Assembly: GCF_000255295.1 (NCBI RefSeq) | Contig: NC_017030.1 | Span: 8,654,328-8,718,327, forward strand | DNA: 64,000 nt | Reading direction: 5' to 3' | DNA from: Corallococcus coralloides DSM 2259 | GTDB lineage: Bacteria > Myxococcota > Myxococcia > Myxococcales > Myxococcaceae | Shown here: positions 45,606-54,892 of the stretch, piece after piece | How positions within the stretch are numbered: position 1 is the first letter of the stretch | How the letters are laid out: each line of letters opens with the position of its first letter | The notes under the pieces: generated by a model | Database searches by the model: none | What the model was told of the DNA's origin: nothing | What the model saw: the letters and a program-made list of their open reading frames with translations, nothing else | Translations under genes and position numbers: made by a program

Positions 45606-47717
45606 ATGAACACCTCCGACGAACCTCCGCCTGCCGAAACGCAGCGGATGGCCGCGCTCACGCTCTGGGCGCGACAGAACCTTTCACGCCTCATCTATTT
45701 CCTGCTGGGCGCGTCCAACCGCATCCGCCTGCCGACCCCCTCGGTGTTGCCCATCGCGGGCGCGGTCGTCGGGCTCTACAGCGGACTGGCTGCGGGCATC
45801 TTCTCCAACCTCATTGGCGTGATGAGCGGCATCACGTTCAGCGCCGCGGAGCTGGCGGCGACGCTGAAGCCGCAGCGGCTGCGCACGTTGATGGAGTCGC
45901 TCGCCTCCGCGCGCTGGCACCTGGAATACGCGATGGTGGGCGTGCCGCTGGCGCTGGGCGCGCTCCTGCTGGCGCGGGTCATCGATCCCGGCGGCCCTCG
46001 CGATGAAGTGAAGCGCCGCCTGCGACTGCTCGCGCTGCTGACGCTGGGCGCGCTGTCGCTCTACTACCCGCTCGTGGGCCTGGCGGCCGTGAACGCCGTG
46101 TTCGGCCATGCGCACAACCTGGCCTCGGCGATACCGCACCTGCCCTGGTGGCTGATGCTGCTCGCGCCCACGGTGGGCGGCCTGGCGGTGGGGCGGCTTT
46201 TGCGCGACCGGCCGGAGACGCACGGGCACGGCCTTCCGGAGGTGGTGCGCGCGGTGAAGAGCGGCGCCAACGTGGTGCCGGCGGACCGCGGGTTGCTCAA
46301 GCTCATCGCGTCCGCCATCACCATTGGCAGCGGCGGCTCCGCGGGCCGCGAGGGCCCCATCGTCTACGGAGGCGCGGCGTTCGCGTCCAGCGTGGGGCGC
46401 GTGCTGGGCTTCAGCCGCAAGGAGCTGTCCATCCTGCTGGCGTGCGGCGCGGGCGCGGGCATCTCCGCGTCCTTCAACGCCCCCATCGCGGGCGCGGTGT
46501 TCGCGATGGAGATCATCCTGCGCGAGTTCGAGCTGCGGGTGTTCTCCCCCATCATCCTGGCGAGCGTGGCGGGCACGCTGGTGAGCCGCGGCGTGCTGGA
46601 CGAAGCGCCCCTGCTCAACCGGGTGAACTACGAGCTGGTCAGCGGCTCGGAGGTGTTCGCCTACGCGGCGCTGGGCATCGGGTGCGGGCTGATCTCGTTC
46701 GCGTTCGTGAAGCTGCTGCACGGCGTGGAGCACTTCTTCCACGGCGGCATGGGCGGGAAGCTGTCTCCGTGGCTGGGCCGGAAGCCGCTGCCGGTGCGCG
46801 CGGCGTTGGGCGGCCTGTGCACGGGCGTGCTCGTGTTCCTGAGCCCCACGGTGTGGGGCAGCGGGAACGACTACATCAACCTGGCGGCGGCCGGACAGCT
46901 GCCCTTCTTCTTCCTGGTGACGGCGTGCGTGCTGAAGCTCGTGGCCACGGCGCTCACCATCGGCTCGGGCGGCTCCGGCGGCACGTTCTTCCCGGCGGCG
47001 CTCATCGGCGCCATGGCGGGCGGCGCGTTCGGCACGCTGGTGCACTACTTCTTCCCGCACGCCACGGGGCCCAGCGGCGCGTACGCCATCGTGGGCATGG
47101 GCGGCGCGGTGGCGGCGCTCACGCGCGGTCCACTCACCGGCATGATGATGCTGTATGAGCTGAGCGGCAGCCACGAGCTCATCCTGCCGCTGATGGTGAC
47201 GTGCACCATCGCGTCCGCGGTGTGCCACTTCCTCACGGAGCGCACGGCGCCCAAGGTGCAGAGCGACGAGGACCTGCTGGCGGCCACGCACGTGCGCGCC
47301 CTGATGACGGAGGTGCCGGCGGTGCCCGCGGGCACGCCGCTGCGCGCGCTGACGGACCAGCTGCTCACGTCCGAGGCCGGCACGCTGCCGGTGCTGGACA
47401 CGGAGGGCAACCTCTACGGCACGGTGCAGGTGGAGCAGCTGCGCGAGGTGTGGCGCGACGAGTCCATGTACCCGCTGCTCGTGGCCAGCGACATGGCGCG
47501 CAAGCTGCCCGCGCTGGCACCGGACTCGGACCTGGCGCATGCGCTCCAGGTGATGGACCAGGAGGACGTGGACGCGTTGCCGGTGGCGCCCGTGCTGGGA
47601 CTCTCCCCGGGCGGACTCATCACCCGCGCCGCCGTCCGGCGCTTCCTCTTCGCGCAGCACGCGCGCGCGCACTCGACGGGCAACTACCCCGTCACCCCCT
47701 CCGAGGCAGCGCACTGA
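45606..47717 (+). CDS. ClC-family chloride channel or H+/Cl- antiporter with C-terminal CBS domains (703 aa)
   Basis: The start is the ATG at 45606, with AGGTG seven bases upstream. Around a dozen hydrophobic segments span residues 40-500. Selectivity-filter motifs are [13 protein letters not shown] (with the gating Glu), [16 protein letters not shown] and the GSGNDYI segment. From about residue 540 two CBS domains follow ([20 protein letters not shown] and [15 protein letters not shown]), which usually bind nucleotides and regulate the channel. Transport of chloride is inferred from family; channel versus exchanger cannot be told by eye. Confidence 0.92.
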   Translation: MNTSDEPPPAETQRMAALTLWARQNLSRLIYFLLGASNRIRLPTPSVLPIAGAVVGLYSGLAAGIFSNLIGVMSGITFSAAELAATLKPQRLRTLMESLASARWHLEYAMVGVPLALGALLLARVIDPGGPRDEVKRRLRLLALLTLGALSLYYPLVGLAAVNAVFGHAHNLASAIPHLPWWLMLLAPTVGGLAVGRLLRDRPETHGHGLPEVVRAVKSGANVVPADRGLLKLIASAITIGSGGSAGREGPIVYGGAAFASSVGRVLGFSRKELSILLACGAGAGISASFNAPIAGAVFAMEIILREFELRVFSPIILASVAGTLVSRGVLDEAPLLNRVNYELVSGSEVFAYAALGIGCGLISFAFVKLLHGVEHFFHGGMGGKLSPWLGRKPLPVRAALGGLCTGVLVFLSPTVWGSGNDYINLAAAGQLPFFFLVTACVLKLVATALTIGSGGSGGTFFPAALIGAMAGGAFGTLVHYFFPHATGPSGAYAIVGMGGAVAALTRGPLTGMMMLYELSGSHELILPLMVTCTIASAVCHFLTERTAPKVQSDEDLLAATHVRALMTEVPAVPAGTPLRALTDQLLTSEAGTLPVLDTEGNLYGTVQVEQLREVWRDESMYPLLVASDMARKLPALAPDSDLAHALQVMDQEDVDALPVAPVLGLSPGGLITRAAVRRFLFAQHARAHSTGNYPVTPSEAAH

Positions 47718-47808
47718 GCATCGACCGAGCATCGACCGGGCCTTGGGGGAAGGCCTCGGGCGGGGTGGGTCTGTCAGGAAACCCGGGGAGCGGGCATCCT
47801 TGGGCGCC

Positions 47809-50800
47809 ATGTCCGAACCCGCCCTGTCCACCCTGCGCTCCGAGCTGAACTCCACCTTCCACGATGCCCGGGTGCGTCAGATGGTGGCCCTGGGACGCAA
47901 GGCGCGGACGGACCCGGCGGCGCAGGCGCAGTTGGACGCGCTGTCGCGGGGTGACGCCTTCGAGCGGCGGCTGGCCCTGGCCGCCCAGTTCACGCGCCGG
48001 GATGGCGCGGCGGTGCTGAACGCCACGGCGGACGAGTCCTTCCGCGTGCGAGCGCTGGCCTTCGAGCTGGTGTCGCTGGCCTGTGACGATGCCCAGGCGC
48101 TGGAGGCGCTGCGCATGGCGCACGGGATGCGCCGCGAGCAGGCCGTCATCCATCAACTGCGCAAGCGCAAGCGGCACGCCGTCATCGACGCGTTCCTGGA
48201 CGGGCTGGCGGAGCGGGGCGAGCACGTCACCTTCGCGGACACACTGCCGCTGGGCTCCGAGGCGAGCCTGCGCCGGCACCTGGCGCGGGCGCTGGAGCGT
48301 CCCAGCTACCGGTTCTGGGCGCGGCTGGCCCGGCATGCGCCGGACGTGCTGGGCGAGGTGCTGCTGGAGCAGCTGCGTGCCGTAGCGGGCGAGCCGGACC
48401 CCGTCACGCGGCAGCACCTGGGGTGGGGACTGGCGTGGCTGGCGGAGCGGACGCCCGACATGGCGGAGACGCTGCTGGCGCTGCTGCTGGAGCGGGGCAT
48501 CCCGCCGGACGAGCACGCCGTGCGGACGCTGGTGAAGCATCGCCCCATGCGCATGGTGGCGCTCCTGCGCCAACGTTCCCCGGCGTTCCTCCCGCACCTG
48601 CTGTTCGCGAAGTCCCTGGCGTCGCTGGACGCCGAGTCCCTGACGTGGATCGTCCAGCGCGACCCGACGCTGCTGGGCCGCGCGGAGGACGTGCTGAAGG
48701 AGCTGCCGGAGCCGCTGCACGCGACGCTCACCGAGGCCTGGGCCGCGTCCGTGGAGCGGGCGCCCGCGTGGGGTACGCCGCTCATCGCGCGCATCGCGGA
48801 CCCGGCCCTGCGCGAGAGCGTCTACGCGCGCTGGACCGTGGGGGCGCGCAACCGGGATGGCGTCATCGCGCCGGAGTACGTGCGGCATCTTCCGGTGGAG
48901 CTGCGCGAGCGGGAGGCGCGCCGGCACCTGGACGAGGTGGTGGCCCTGGGCACTCGCGCCGAGGCGCGGTTCTCCTATGCGCGCTTCCTGCCCTGGGATG
49001 AAGCGCTGGGCGCGCTCCGGGGCACGCTGGGGCATCCGGACGCGGCGATGCGCGGAGTGGCGCTGAGCGCGCTGCTGGCGCTGCCCGGCCTGCGCCCGGA
49101 TGAGCCCGCGTGGGTGGCCCCCGCGCTGGCGCTGGTGCTGGCCCGGAAGAACGAACAGGACCCGGTGCGCGGGCTGATGCTCCAGGCGCTGACCGAGTGG
49201 CCCCGCCGGATGTGGCGCGCCGAGCACACCGAGGCCCTGGGGCGGATGCTGCGCGACGCGCTGGACGCGGCGGACCTGTCCATGGGGACGGCGCAGTCGG
49301 CGGAGCGGCTGTTGGTGCGGGCCTTCAGCGCGGACCCGGCGTGGGGCGCGCAGTGGCTGGGCACCTTCCTCAAGGAGCGTGGCCGCATCCAGGATGGCGG
49401 GTTGGGCCACCGGCTGACGGACGACGAGGTGCGCCGGGCCGCGCCGTACCTGCTGGCGCTGGCGAAGAGCTGGGCGGAGCGCGAGCGCGGCGGTCCCCTG
49501 CTCCAGCTCGCGGCGAGCCTGGGCAAGCGCGCGGCGCTGGTGCCCGGTCTGTCGGACTGGCTCGTCTCCGTGCGCGACACGGCTCCCGACAACCGGCTGG
49601 CGCTGGCGTTGAGCGCGTGGCTGTCGCGGGAGGACCGGCCGCGCTTCGAGTCGACCCTCGCGGCCACCCTGCGGCGCTGGCGGGACCGCGGCTGGGACGA
49701 GGAGGTGGTGGCGCTGGCGGCGGCCGAGAAGGACGGGCTTCCGCTGCACCGGGAGCTGGTGGAGGAGCTGGAGCGCGTGGCGCTGCGGCTGGGCAAGCCG
49801 TCCGGGAACGCGCTGTGGGTGCTGCGCCACCGCGCGGTGAAGGACTTCGACCGGATGCTGCCCGCGCTGCTCAAGCGGGACGAGAGCGCCATCGCCATCC
49901 CCGTGGTGCGCGAGTTCCTGCACCGGCGGCGGCAAGACCTGCTGGGGCCGTACCTGAACGCGCCGGTCATCACCGGCCAGTTCGCCACGGGCGTGACGCA
50001 CTGGCTGTTGCCGTTCGACTCCGGGTTCTTCCGGTGGACGGTGGAGCAGAACCGGGCGTATTCGCGCGCGCTCTCGAAGCTGTGCGCGGACATGGAGCGG
50101 GACACGCCTTCGGTGCTGGTGGCGGTGACGCGGATGGCGGCGCTGGACTGGGCGCCCATGGATTCGCTCCTGGCGCTGGCGAACGACAAGCGGCCCGCGG
50201 TGCAGGAGCGGGCCCTGCGGGTGATGGCGCGGTGCGACCAGGGCCAGGGCGTGCCCACGCTGTTGGGGGCCCTGGAGGATTCGCGAGCGCGCATCGCCAT
50301 CTACGGGCTGCGCCGTGCGTTCAACGGCATGCCCGTCGCGCGGGTGCTGTCGCTGCTGGCGGAGGTGCCGCTGACCAAGGTCACGGTGGCCAAGGAGGTT
50401 GTGCGCCTGCTGGGCGAGCTGCGCTCGGACGCAGGCTACGAGCGGCTGCTGGAGCTGGACGCGAAGCCGCTGCATCGCGACGTGCGCATCGCGCTCCTGC
50501 GTGCGCTGTGGGACCACCTGGACCGCGAGCCCACGTGGGCGGTGTTCGAGCGCGCCGTCACTGGCGAGGACGCCATCATGGCGGCGCGCGTGGGGGACAT
50601 CCCGGCGGACCGGCTGACGGAGGCGCTGGATGCGCGGCTGTCCGCGCTGCTCGCGAAGGTGCTGGCGCGGCCGGAGCCGGATGCGCGCATCGACCTGCTG
50701 CGGCGCGCGGCCTGGCTGTCCGTGAAGGACCGGGAGCGCGTGTTCCTCTCCGCCTGTGGCGCGCGGCTGGCCTCGCCCCATGACGACGAGGTGCGCGCGG

Positions 50801-51372
50801 CGATGGGCGCGCTGGTGTACCGGGCCGACGAGCGCGACGTGGCGCTGTTCGAGCGGATGCTGGAGGCGGTGGCGAGGGATCGGCGCGCGTTGAGCGTGGC
50901 GATGGACGCGCTGCTGCAGCCGCAGTGGCAGATGCGGCCCGTGCCTCGGCAGGCTGTGTATGGACTGGTGACGGGAGGGCCGCTCACGAAGGACCCGTGC
51001 CTGGCAACGCTTCGCGTGCGCTGCGCGGCGGTAGCCCTGAGTCCTCCGGCTTTCGCGCTCCACCTGGACGCGATGGGACAGGAGGGCTGGCTCTACGCGG
51101 ACGCACTGATGGCGGCCCAGGTGGCTGTGTCGAACCTGCCGGTGGAGACGATGGAGGACATCGGCCGGCGCCTGGCGCGGAGCTCCAGCCCGGAGGCGCG
51201 GCGCCTGGCCCTGCACTGCCTGGTGCGCGATGCGGGGGACGGGCGCGGCTGGACGGAGGATCGGCTGGTGGCGCTCGCCGCGTTCCAGCGCGATGCCTCA
51301 CCGCTCGTGGCCGGCGCCGCGCAGTTCGTGTTCCCGCCCCGGGAGATGGTGGAGGCCCCGGAAGAGGCGTAG
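47809..51372 (+). CDS. Large HEAT-repeat-like protein (1187 aa)
   Basis: The start is the ATG at 47809 (MSEPALSTLRSELNSTFHDA). The whole protein is helical with repeated short helix pairs of HEAT type (for example LRPDEPAWVAPALALVLARK, LALANDKRPAVQERALRVMA). No enzyme motif, signal peptide or membrane segment is visible. HEAT proteins usually serve as scaffolds or binding platforms. Large HEAT proteins are common in myxobacteria, and the C-terminal halves of the STAND genes share the fold type, but I see no direct sequence match. It converges on the CgeB-like gene. Confidence 0.75.
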   Translation: MSEPALSTLRSELNSTFHDARVRQMVALGRKARTDPAAQAQLDALSRGDAFERRLALAAQFTRRDGAAVLNATADESFRVRALAFELVSLACDDAQALEALRMAHGMRREQAVIHQLRKRKRHAVIDAFLDGLAERGEHVTFADTLPLGSEASLRRHLARALERPSYRFWARLARHAPDVLGEVLLEQLRAVAGEPDPVTRQHLGWGLAWLAERTPDMAETLLALLLERGIPPDEHAVRTLVKHRPMRMVALLRQRSPAFLPHLLFAKSLASLDAESLTWIVQRDPTLLGRAEDVLKELPEPLHATLTEAWAASVERAPAWGTPLIARIADPALRESVYARWTVGARNRDGVIAPEYVRHLPVELREREARRHLDEVVALGTRAEARFSYARFLPWDEALGALRGTLGHPDAAMRGVALSALLALPGLRPDEPAWVAPALALVLARKNEQDPVRGLMLQALTEWPRRMWRAEHTEALGRMLRDALDAADLSMGTAQSAERLLVRAFSADPAWGAQWLGTFLKERGRIQDGGLGHRLTDDEVRRAAPYLLALAKSWAERERGGPLLQLAASLGKRAALVPGLSDWLVSVRDTAPDNRLALALSAWLSREDRPRFESTLAATLRRWRDRGWDEEVVALAAAEKDGLPLHRELVEELERVALRLGKPSGNALWVLRHRAVKDFDRMLPALLKRDESAIAIPVVREFLHRRRQDLLGPYLNAPVITGQFATGVTHWLLPFDSGFFRWTVEQNRAYSRALSKLCADMERDTPSVLVAVTRMAALDWAPMDSLLALANDKRPAVQERALRVMARCDQGQGVPTLLGALEDSRARIAIYGLRRAFNGMPVARVLSLLAEVPLTKVTVAKEVVRLLGELRSDAGYERLLELDAKPLHRDVRIALLRALWDHLDREPTWAVFERAVTGEDAIMAARVGDIPADRLTEALDARLSALLAKVLARPEPDARIDLLRRAAWLSVKDRERVFLSACGARLASPHDDEVRAAMGALVYRADERDVALFERMLEAVARDRRALSVAMDALLQPQWQMRPVPRQAVYGLVTGGPLTKDPCLATLRVRCAAVALSPPAFALHLDAMGQEGWLYADALMAAQVAVSNLPVETMEDIGRRLARSSSPEARRLALHCLVRDAGDGRGWTEDRLVALAAFQRDASPLVAGAAQFVFPPREMVEAPEEA

Positions 51373-51397
51373 GCCACCGCCCGGAGCGGTGCACCAG

Positions 51398-51422
51398 AAC
51401 CTGTCCGACAGTCGGACAGGTT
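51398..51422. repeat. 25-bp perfect palindrome between convergent genes
   Basis: AACCTGTCCGAC and GTCGGACAGGTT flank one central A, giving a 12-bp inverted repeat. Outer bases (gcac...gtgc) extend it imperfectly. With a one-base centre it would not make a normal terminator loop and there is no T-tract; it could be an operator, a DNA-binding site or a repeated chromosomal element. Confidence 0.7.
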
Positions 51423-51475
51423 CGTGCGGTTCGCCGCCGGCAGGGCGGCACGTCCGACTCCTCGGCTCCGGACGC

Positions 51476-52528
51476 TCAGTTCAGCGAGCGGACCGGAGCC
51501 CTCCACGCGGCTCCGCGCTCCGCCTCGCTCGCGTATTGCTCCAGTTGCAGCGCCCGGTGGGCCACGGTGTGTTCGGCCAGGACCCTCGCGCGGGCTCGCA
51601 TGCCCAGCTGGCGCCGGTCCGCTTCCGGCATCGCGAGCAGGTAGCGCAGCACGTCCTGCTCCGCGCGGGCGACCATCACCTCCTCGCCCAGCGCGAAGAG
51701 GTCCTCCAGCCCGGGCCAGGGGTCGCAGATGAGCGCCGCTCCACAGGCCGCGGCCTCGAACAGGTTCGCGCCCGGCGTGTGCTCGGCCTGGGAGAGGACC
51801 AGCGTGAAGCGCTGCGCGCCCAGGAAGCCCGCGTGCTCCTGGAGGGACGGGGCCGCGTGCCTCGCCACGTTGGCGGGCCAGGCGTCATCCACCGCCGACA
51901 GCATGCCCGAGAGGACGAAGCGCCCCTCGGGCCAGCCGCGCGCCGCGCCCAGCAGCCATTGCGTCAAGAGCCCCCGCCGCTCCGGCGACGCGGGCCCTGC
52001 GTATCCCAGGTCCCAGCGCGTCCGGCCGCTTCCGGGCGCGAAGTGCTCCGCGTCCACTCCCGGCAGGAACACGCGCGCGCGGGCCACGCCCCACTCGCGC
52101 TCCAGCTGACGGGGCACCGGCCCCCCACTGGAGCAGAGATAGAGCCGGTAGCCCGTGAAGAGGTCCGGCGTCATGCAGGCGGGGTCCTCTCGCAGGGCGT
52201 GCCTCGCCAGCGTCCGGGGCGTGTCCCGGTCCCAGAAGACGGTGAGGCCCCGCGCCGTGTTCGTGGCCCAGCGGCTCACGTCCGCCACCTGCGGCACGTC
52301 CGCGTCCACCAGCACCAGGTCCGCGCGGCGCACCCGCGAATGGAAGCGTGCGTGGAGGTCCGCCAGGTCCAGATACGACGCCTCCTCGCGTGCACCAGGC
52401 GCCGTGCGCTCCAGGAAGAGGACCGTGTGTCCGCGCCGCTGGAGCGCCTGCGCGAGCTGTCTCGGGGCCGAGGCCGCCTGTGCCTCGGCGGTGGCCCGGC
52501 ACACGGGGCCCAGGAAGACGATGTCCAT
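51476..52528 (-). CDS. CgeB-like glycosyltransferase (350 aa)
   Basis: I start at the ATG at 52528 (MDIVFLGPVCRATAEAQAAS), which has GAGGAGG nine bases upstream; the open frame before it is non-coding. The N-terminal half is Rossmann-like with a DUF3880-type pattern, and the C-terminal half has the Glyco_trans_1_2 signature FEAAACGAALICDPWPGLEDLF, plus GVDAEHFAPG. CgeB-type proteins decorate spore coats or other surfaces with sugars; the acceptor is unknown. It is alone on its strand. Confidence 0.8.
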   Translation of the reverse strand: MDIVFLGPVCRATAEAQAASAPRQLAQALQRRGHTVLFLERTAPGAREEASYLDLADLHARFHSRVRRADLVLVDADVPQVADVSRWATNTARGLTVFWDRDTPRTLARHALREDPACMTPDLFTGYRLYLCSSGGPVPRQLEREWGVARARVFLPGVDAEHFAPGSGRTRWDLGYAGPASPERRGLLTQWLLGAARGWPEGRFVLSGMLSAVDDAWPANVARHAAPSLQEHAGFLGAQRFTLVLSQAEHTPGANLFEAAACGAALICDPWPGLEDLFALGEEVMVARAEQDVLRYLLAMPEADRRQLGMRARARVLAEHTVAHRALQLEQYASEAERGAAWRAPVRSLN

Positions 52529-52743
52529 CCACTCGGGCCTCCTCACGCCCCCAGCCCGGCGGACGGAGGACGCCCCGCGCGCGGCATGTCCCAGGGCTAT
52601 CGCTCCGCGCCCGGGGCGGACAAGCGAGCAGGCCTCGTGCCGCGTGAACTCCTCAACGGCACGGCCGGCGTCCGGCCCGCGCGTGCCATGAGGACGTCCG
52701 CGAGTGGACCGTGCCCCTGCCCCGGAAGCCAGAGCGCCTGGGG

Positions 52744-53304
52744 CTACTTCGTCGCGGGCGCGGCCTGGGTGGGCGGCGTGTTTCCCGCCGGGGCCGCCGC
52801 GGGCTTCGCGGCGCCGCCCTTGCGCAGGGGACACGCGGCGATGGCGCCCGAGACGTCGATGGCGTCCTTGCCCTCGCTCACATTGAGCACCTTGCGGTCC
52901 TCGCCCACGACGAACGTGTAGCGCTTGGACACCGTCACCACCGGCATCTTCACGTCGTACGCGCCCACCACCTTGCCGTCCGGATCCGGGATGAACACGA
53001 AGGGCGCCTTCAGCTCCGTCTTGAAGCGCGCCAGCGTCTCCGCGTCGTCCGTGGAGAAGGCCAGCACCTGGCCCTGTGCCTGCTCGATGTCCTTGTAGCG
53101 GTCGCGGTACGCGGTCAGCTCCTTCGTGCAGCCGCTGGTGAACGCCTTGGGGAAGAAGGCCACGATGACGGGCCCCTTCTTCACCATCTCCGACAGCGTG
53201 TAGGTCGTCCCCGCGGTGTCCTTCACCGTGAAGTCCGGGGCGGTTTCACCCACCTGGGGAATCGCTGCGCTGAGCCATCCGACGACAAGCAGGGAGTTGA
53301 GCAT
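52744..53304 (-). CDS. Exported AhpC/TSA-type peroxiredoxin (186 aa)
   Basis: The first 20 or so residues ([20 protein letters not shown]) are hydrophobic like a signal peptide. The peroxiredoxin core has [16 protein letters not shown], the active-site segment [20 protein letters not shown] with Cys in SGCT, and [17 protein letters not shown]. There is no second Cys nearby, though one occurs in the AACPLRKGG tail. The tail is Ala/Pro/Lys-rich. It is probably periplasmic and reduces peroxides. Unlike the BCP gene at 44989, it appears secreted. Confidence 0.85.
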   Translation of the reverse strand: MLNSLLVVGWLSAAIPQVGETAPDFTVKDTAGTTYTLSEMVKKGPVIVAFFPKAFTSGCTKELTAYRDRYKDIEQAQGQVLAFSTDDAETLARFKTELKAPFVFIPDPDGKVVGAYDVKMPVVTVSKRYTFVVGEDRKVLNVSEGKDAIDVSGAIAACPLRKGGAAKPAAAPAGNTPPTQAAPATK

Positions 53305-53351
53305 GCCCGGGACTTAACGGGCCCCGGGCACCGCGACAAGCTCCCCCGGCT

Positions 53352-54647
53352 CTACGACGACGCCATGCGGGCCCACACGGCGGCGGCGGCCTCGCGCGAC
53401 TGCTCGGCCACGACCGTGGGGTTCACCGACAGCGGCCTGCGCGCCCACACGCGCCACACGCCGTCCACCATCACCGCCTCCACGTGGCGGCTGCCCAGCC
53501 CGTGCACCACGTGCCACGCCAGCGTCTCCGCGGTCAGCGGCGTGGGCGACAGGTAGTCCAGCACCAGCAGGTCCGCGAGCGCGCCCTCGCGCATGGGGCC
53601 GATGGCCGCCTCGAACACCTGCGACGCCAGCCGGTGGCCGTTGGCCAGGTAGCGCAGCACGTCGATGGGCTGCCCCGCCTCGCGCGAGCGCAGGTACGCC
53701 GCCTGCGCCTCCGCGAACAGGTCCGGCGACGTGCCGTCCGTCCCCAGCGATGCGCGCGCCCCGAACTTCAGCGCGGGCGCGTAGCCCACCTCCTGGCCCT
53801 GGTTGGAGCGCGGCGTGTGCAGGAACCACGTCCCCGTGGCCAGCACCTGCGCCAGGTCCGCCCACGCCAGGTGGCCCGCGTGCGCCGCCATGGCGCGGGG
53901 CGAGAGCAGGTTGCTGGTGAGCAGCCGCGTCACCGGCGGGTTGCCATGGCGCTCGGTGGACAGCCGCTCGTCCAGCGGATCCTCCGCGAGCGGGAAGTGC
54001 AGCCCGGTGCCGGTGGTGTTGAGCGCCTCGCCCAGGCCCTGGAGCGCGTCGTCGCCCAGCGTGAAGCAGGGGCCCGCGCCCACCTGTCCGCGGAAGCGGC
54101 CGCGGGCCTTGCGCGCGAAGCTGACCGTCTCCTCCAGCCCCTCTTCGCGGCCCACCGCGCCCATGCGGTCCGTCACCGCGTAGGACAGCACGCCGCGCAC
54201 GCCCACCTCATGGAGGCCGCGCGCCGAGCGCAGCAGCGAGCCCGTCACCGCCTTGGGCGAGGCATGCAAGTCGAACAGGGTGGTGGTGCCGCACTGGATG
54301 GCCTCCAGGCCGCCTGCCGTCGCGGCCACCTGCACCGCGTCCAGGTCCAGCGCGTTCTCGAAGGGCCAGCGCACCTGCTCCAGCAGGGCCTGGTAGGACG
54401 TGGGCGTCGGGCAGACCAGGCCGCGCGACAGCACGGTCGCCAGCCGGTGGTGGGCGTTGACGAGCCCCGGGAAGACAAGCTTGCCGGACAGCGCGACCAC
54501 CTCGTCGTCGGGGCCGGGCGCAAGGTCCTCGCCTCGCGCCACGATGCGCTCACCTTCGATGCGCAGGTCCACCCGCTCCACGGACGCGGGCTCCAATTCG
54601 ACGACGAAACCACCCTTGAGGACGGTGCCCAACATCCCTCCCTGCAT
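53352..54647 (-). CDS. Amidohydrolase-family protein (SsnA/ATZ-like) with altered metal ligands
   Basis: A 431-aa protein of the metal-dependent hydrolase superfamily: GKLVFPGLVNAHHRLATVL near residue 60, a short TTLFDLHASP, HAGHLAWADLAQVLATGTWF, LHTPRSNQGQEVG and LGTDGTSPDLFAEAQAAYL. In this superfamily the first motif is H-x-H; here the expected second His is Arg (N-A-H-H-R), and the usual HxHxAE appears as LHFPLAED. The later His and Asp are present. It may bind metal differently or be a non-catalytic paralogue. The start is the ATG at 54647; MLGTV (54635) is an alternative. Confidence 0.75.
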   Translation of the reverse strand: MQGGMLGTVLKGGFVVELEPASVERVDLRIEGERIVARGEDLAPGPDDEVVALSGKLVFPGLVNAHHRLATVLSRGLVCPTPTSYQALLEQVRWPFENALDLDAVQVAATAGGLEAIQCGTTTLFDLHASPKAVTGSLLRSARGLHEVGVRGVLSYAVTDRMGAVGREEGLEETVSFARKARGRFRGQVGAGPCFTLGDDALQGLGEALNTTGTGLHFPLAEDPLDERLSTERHGNPPVTRLLTSNLLSPRAMAAHAGHLAWADLAQVLATGTWFLHTPRSNQGQEVGYAPALKFGARASLGTDGTSPDLFAEAQAAYLRSREAGQPIDVLRYLANGHRLASQVFEAAIGPMREGALADLLVLDYLSPTPLTAETLAWHVVHGLGSRHVEAVMVDGVWRVWARRPLSVNPTVVAEQSREAAAAVWARMASS

Positions 54648-54892
54648 CCGCGACGGTACGCGAGGTTCGTGAAGGTGGCCCCCTCCCCTTAGGGGTCACG
54701 CTTGAGGCGGGGGACGTTAGCACTCCCGGCCCGTCCTCCGTCATCGGCTCCACACATCCCTGCACCCACACCCCTCGTCCCGGCCGGCCCAATACGGTGG
54801 GCATGCGCGGGCGGAACTGGGGACAAGCAGGCAGGCGGCGCGTCATGACGTTGGGCGCCGGGGGCGCGGCCCCGTAGACTGCCGCCACCTTG

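Noticed and set aside
45684..47855. 723-codon minus-strand frame opposite the ClC gene
   Set aside because: Composition is almost all Arg, His, Gln and Ala; the opposite strand has an unmistakable chloride channel.
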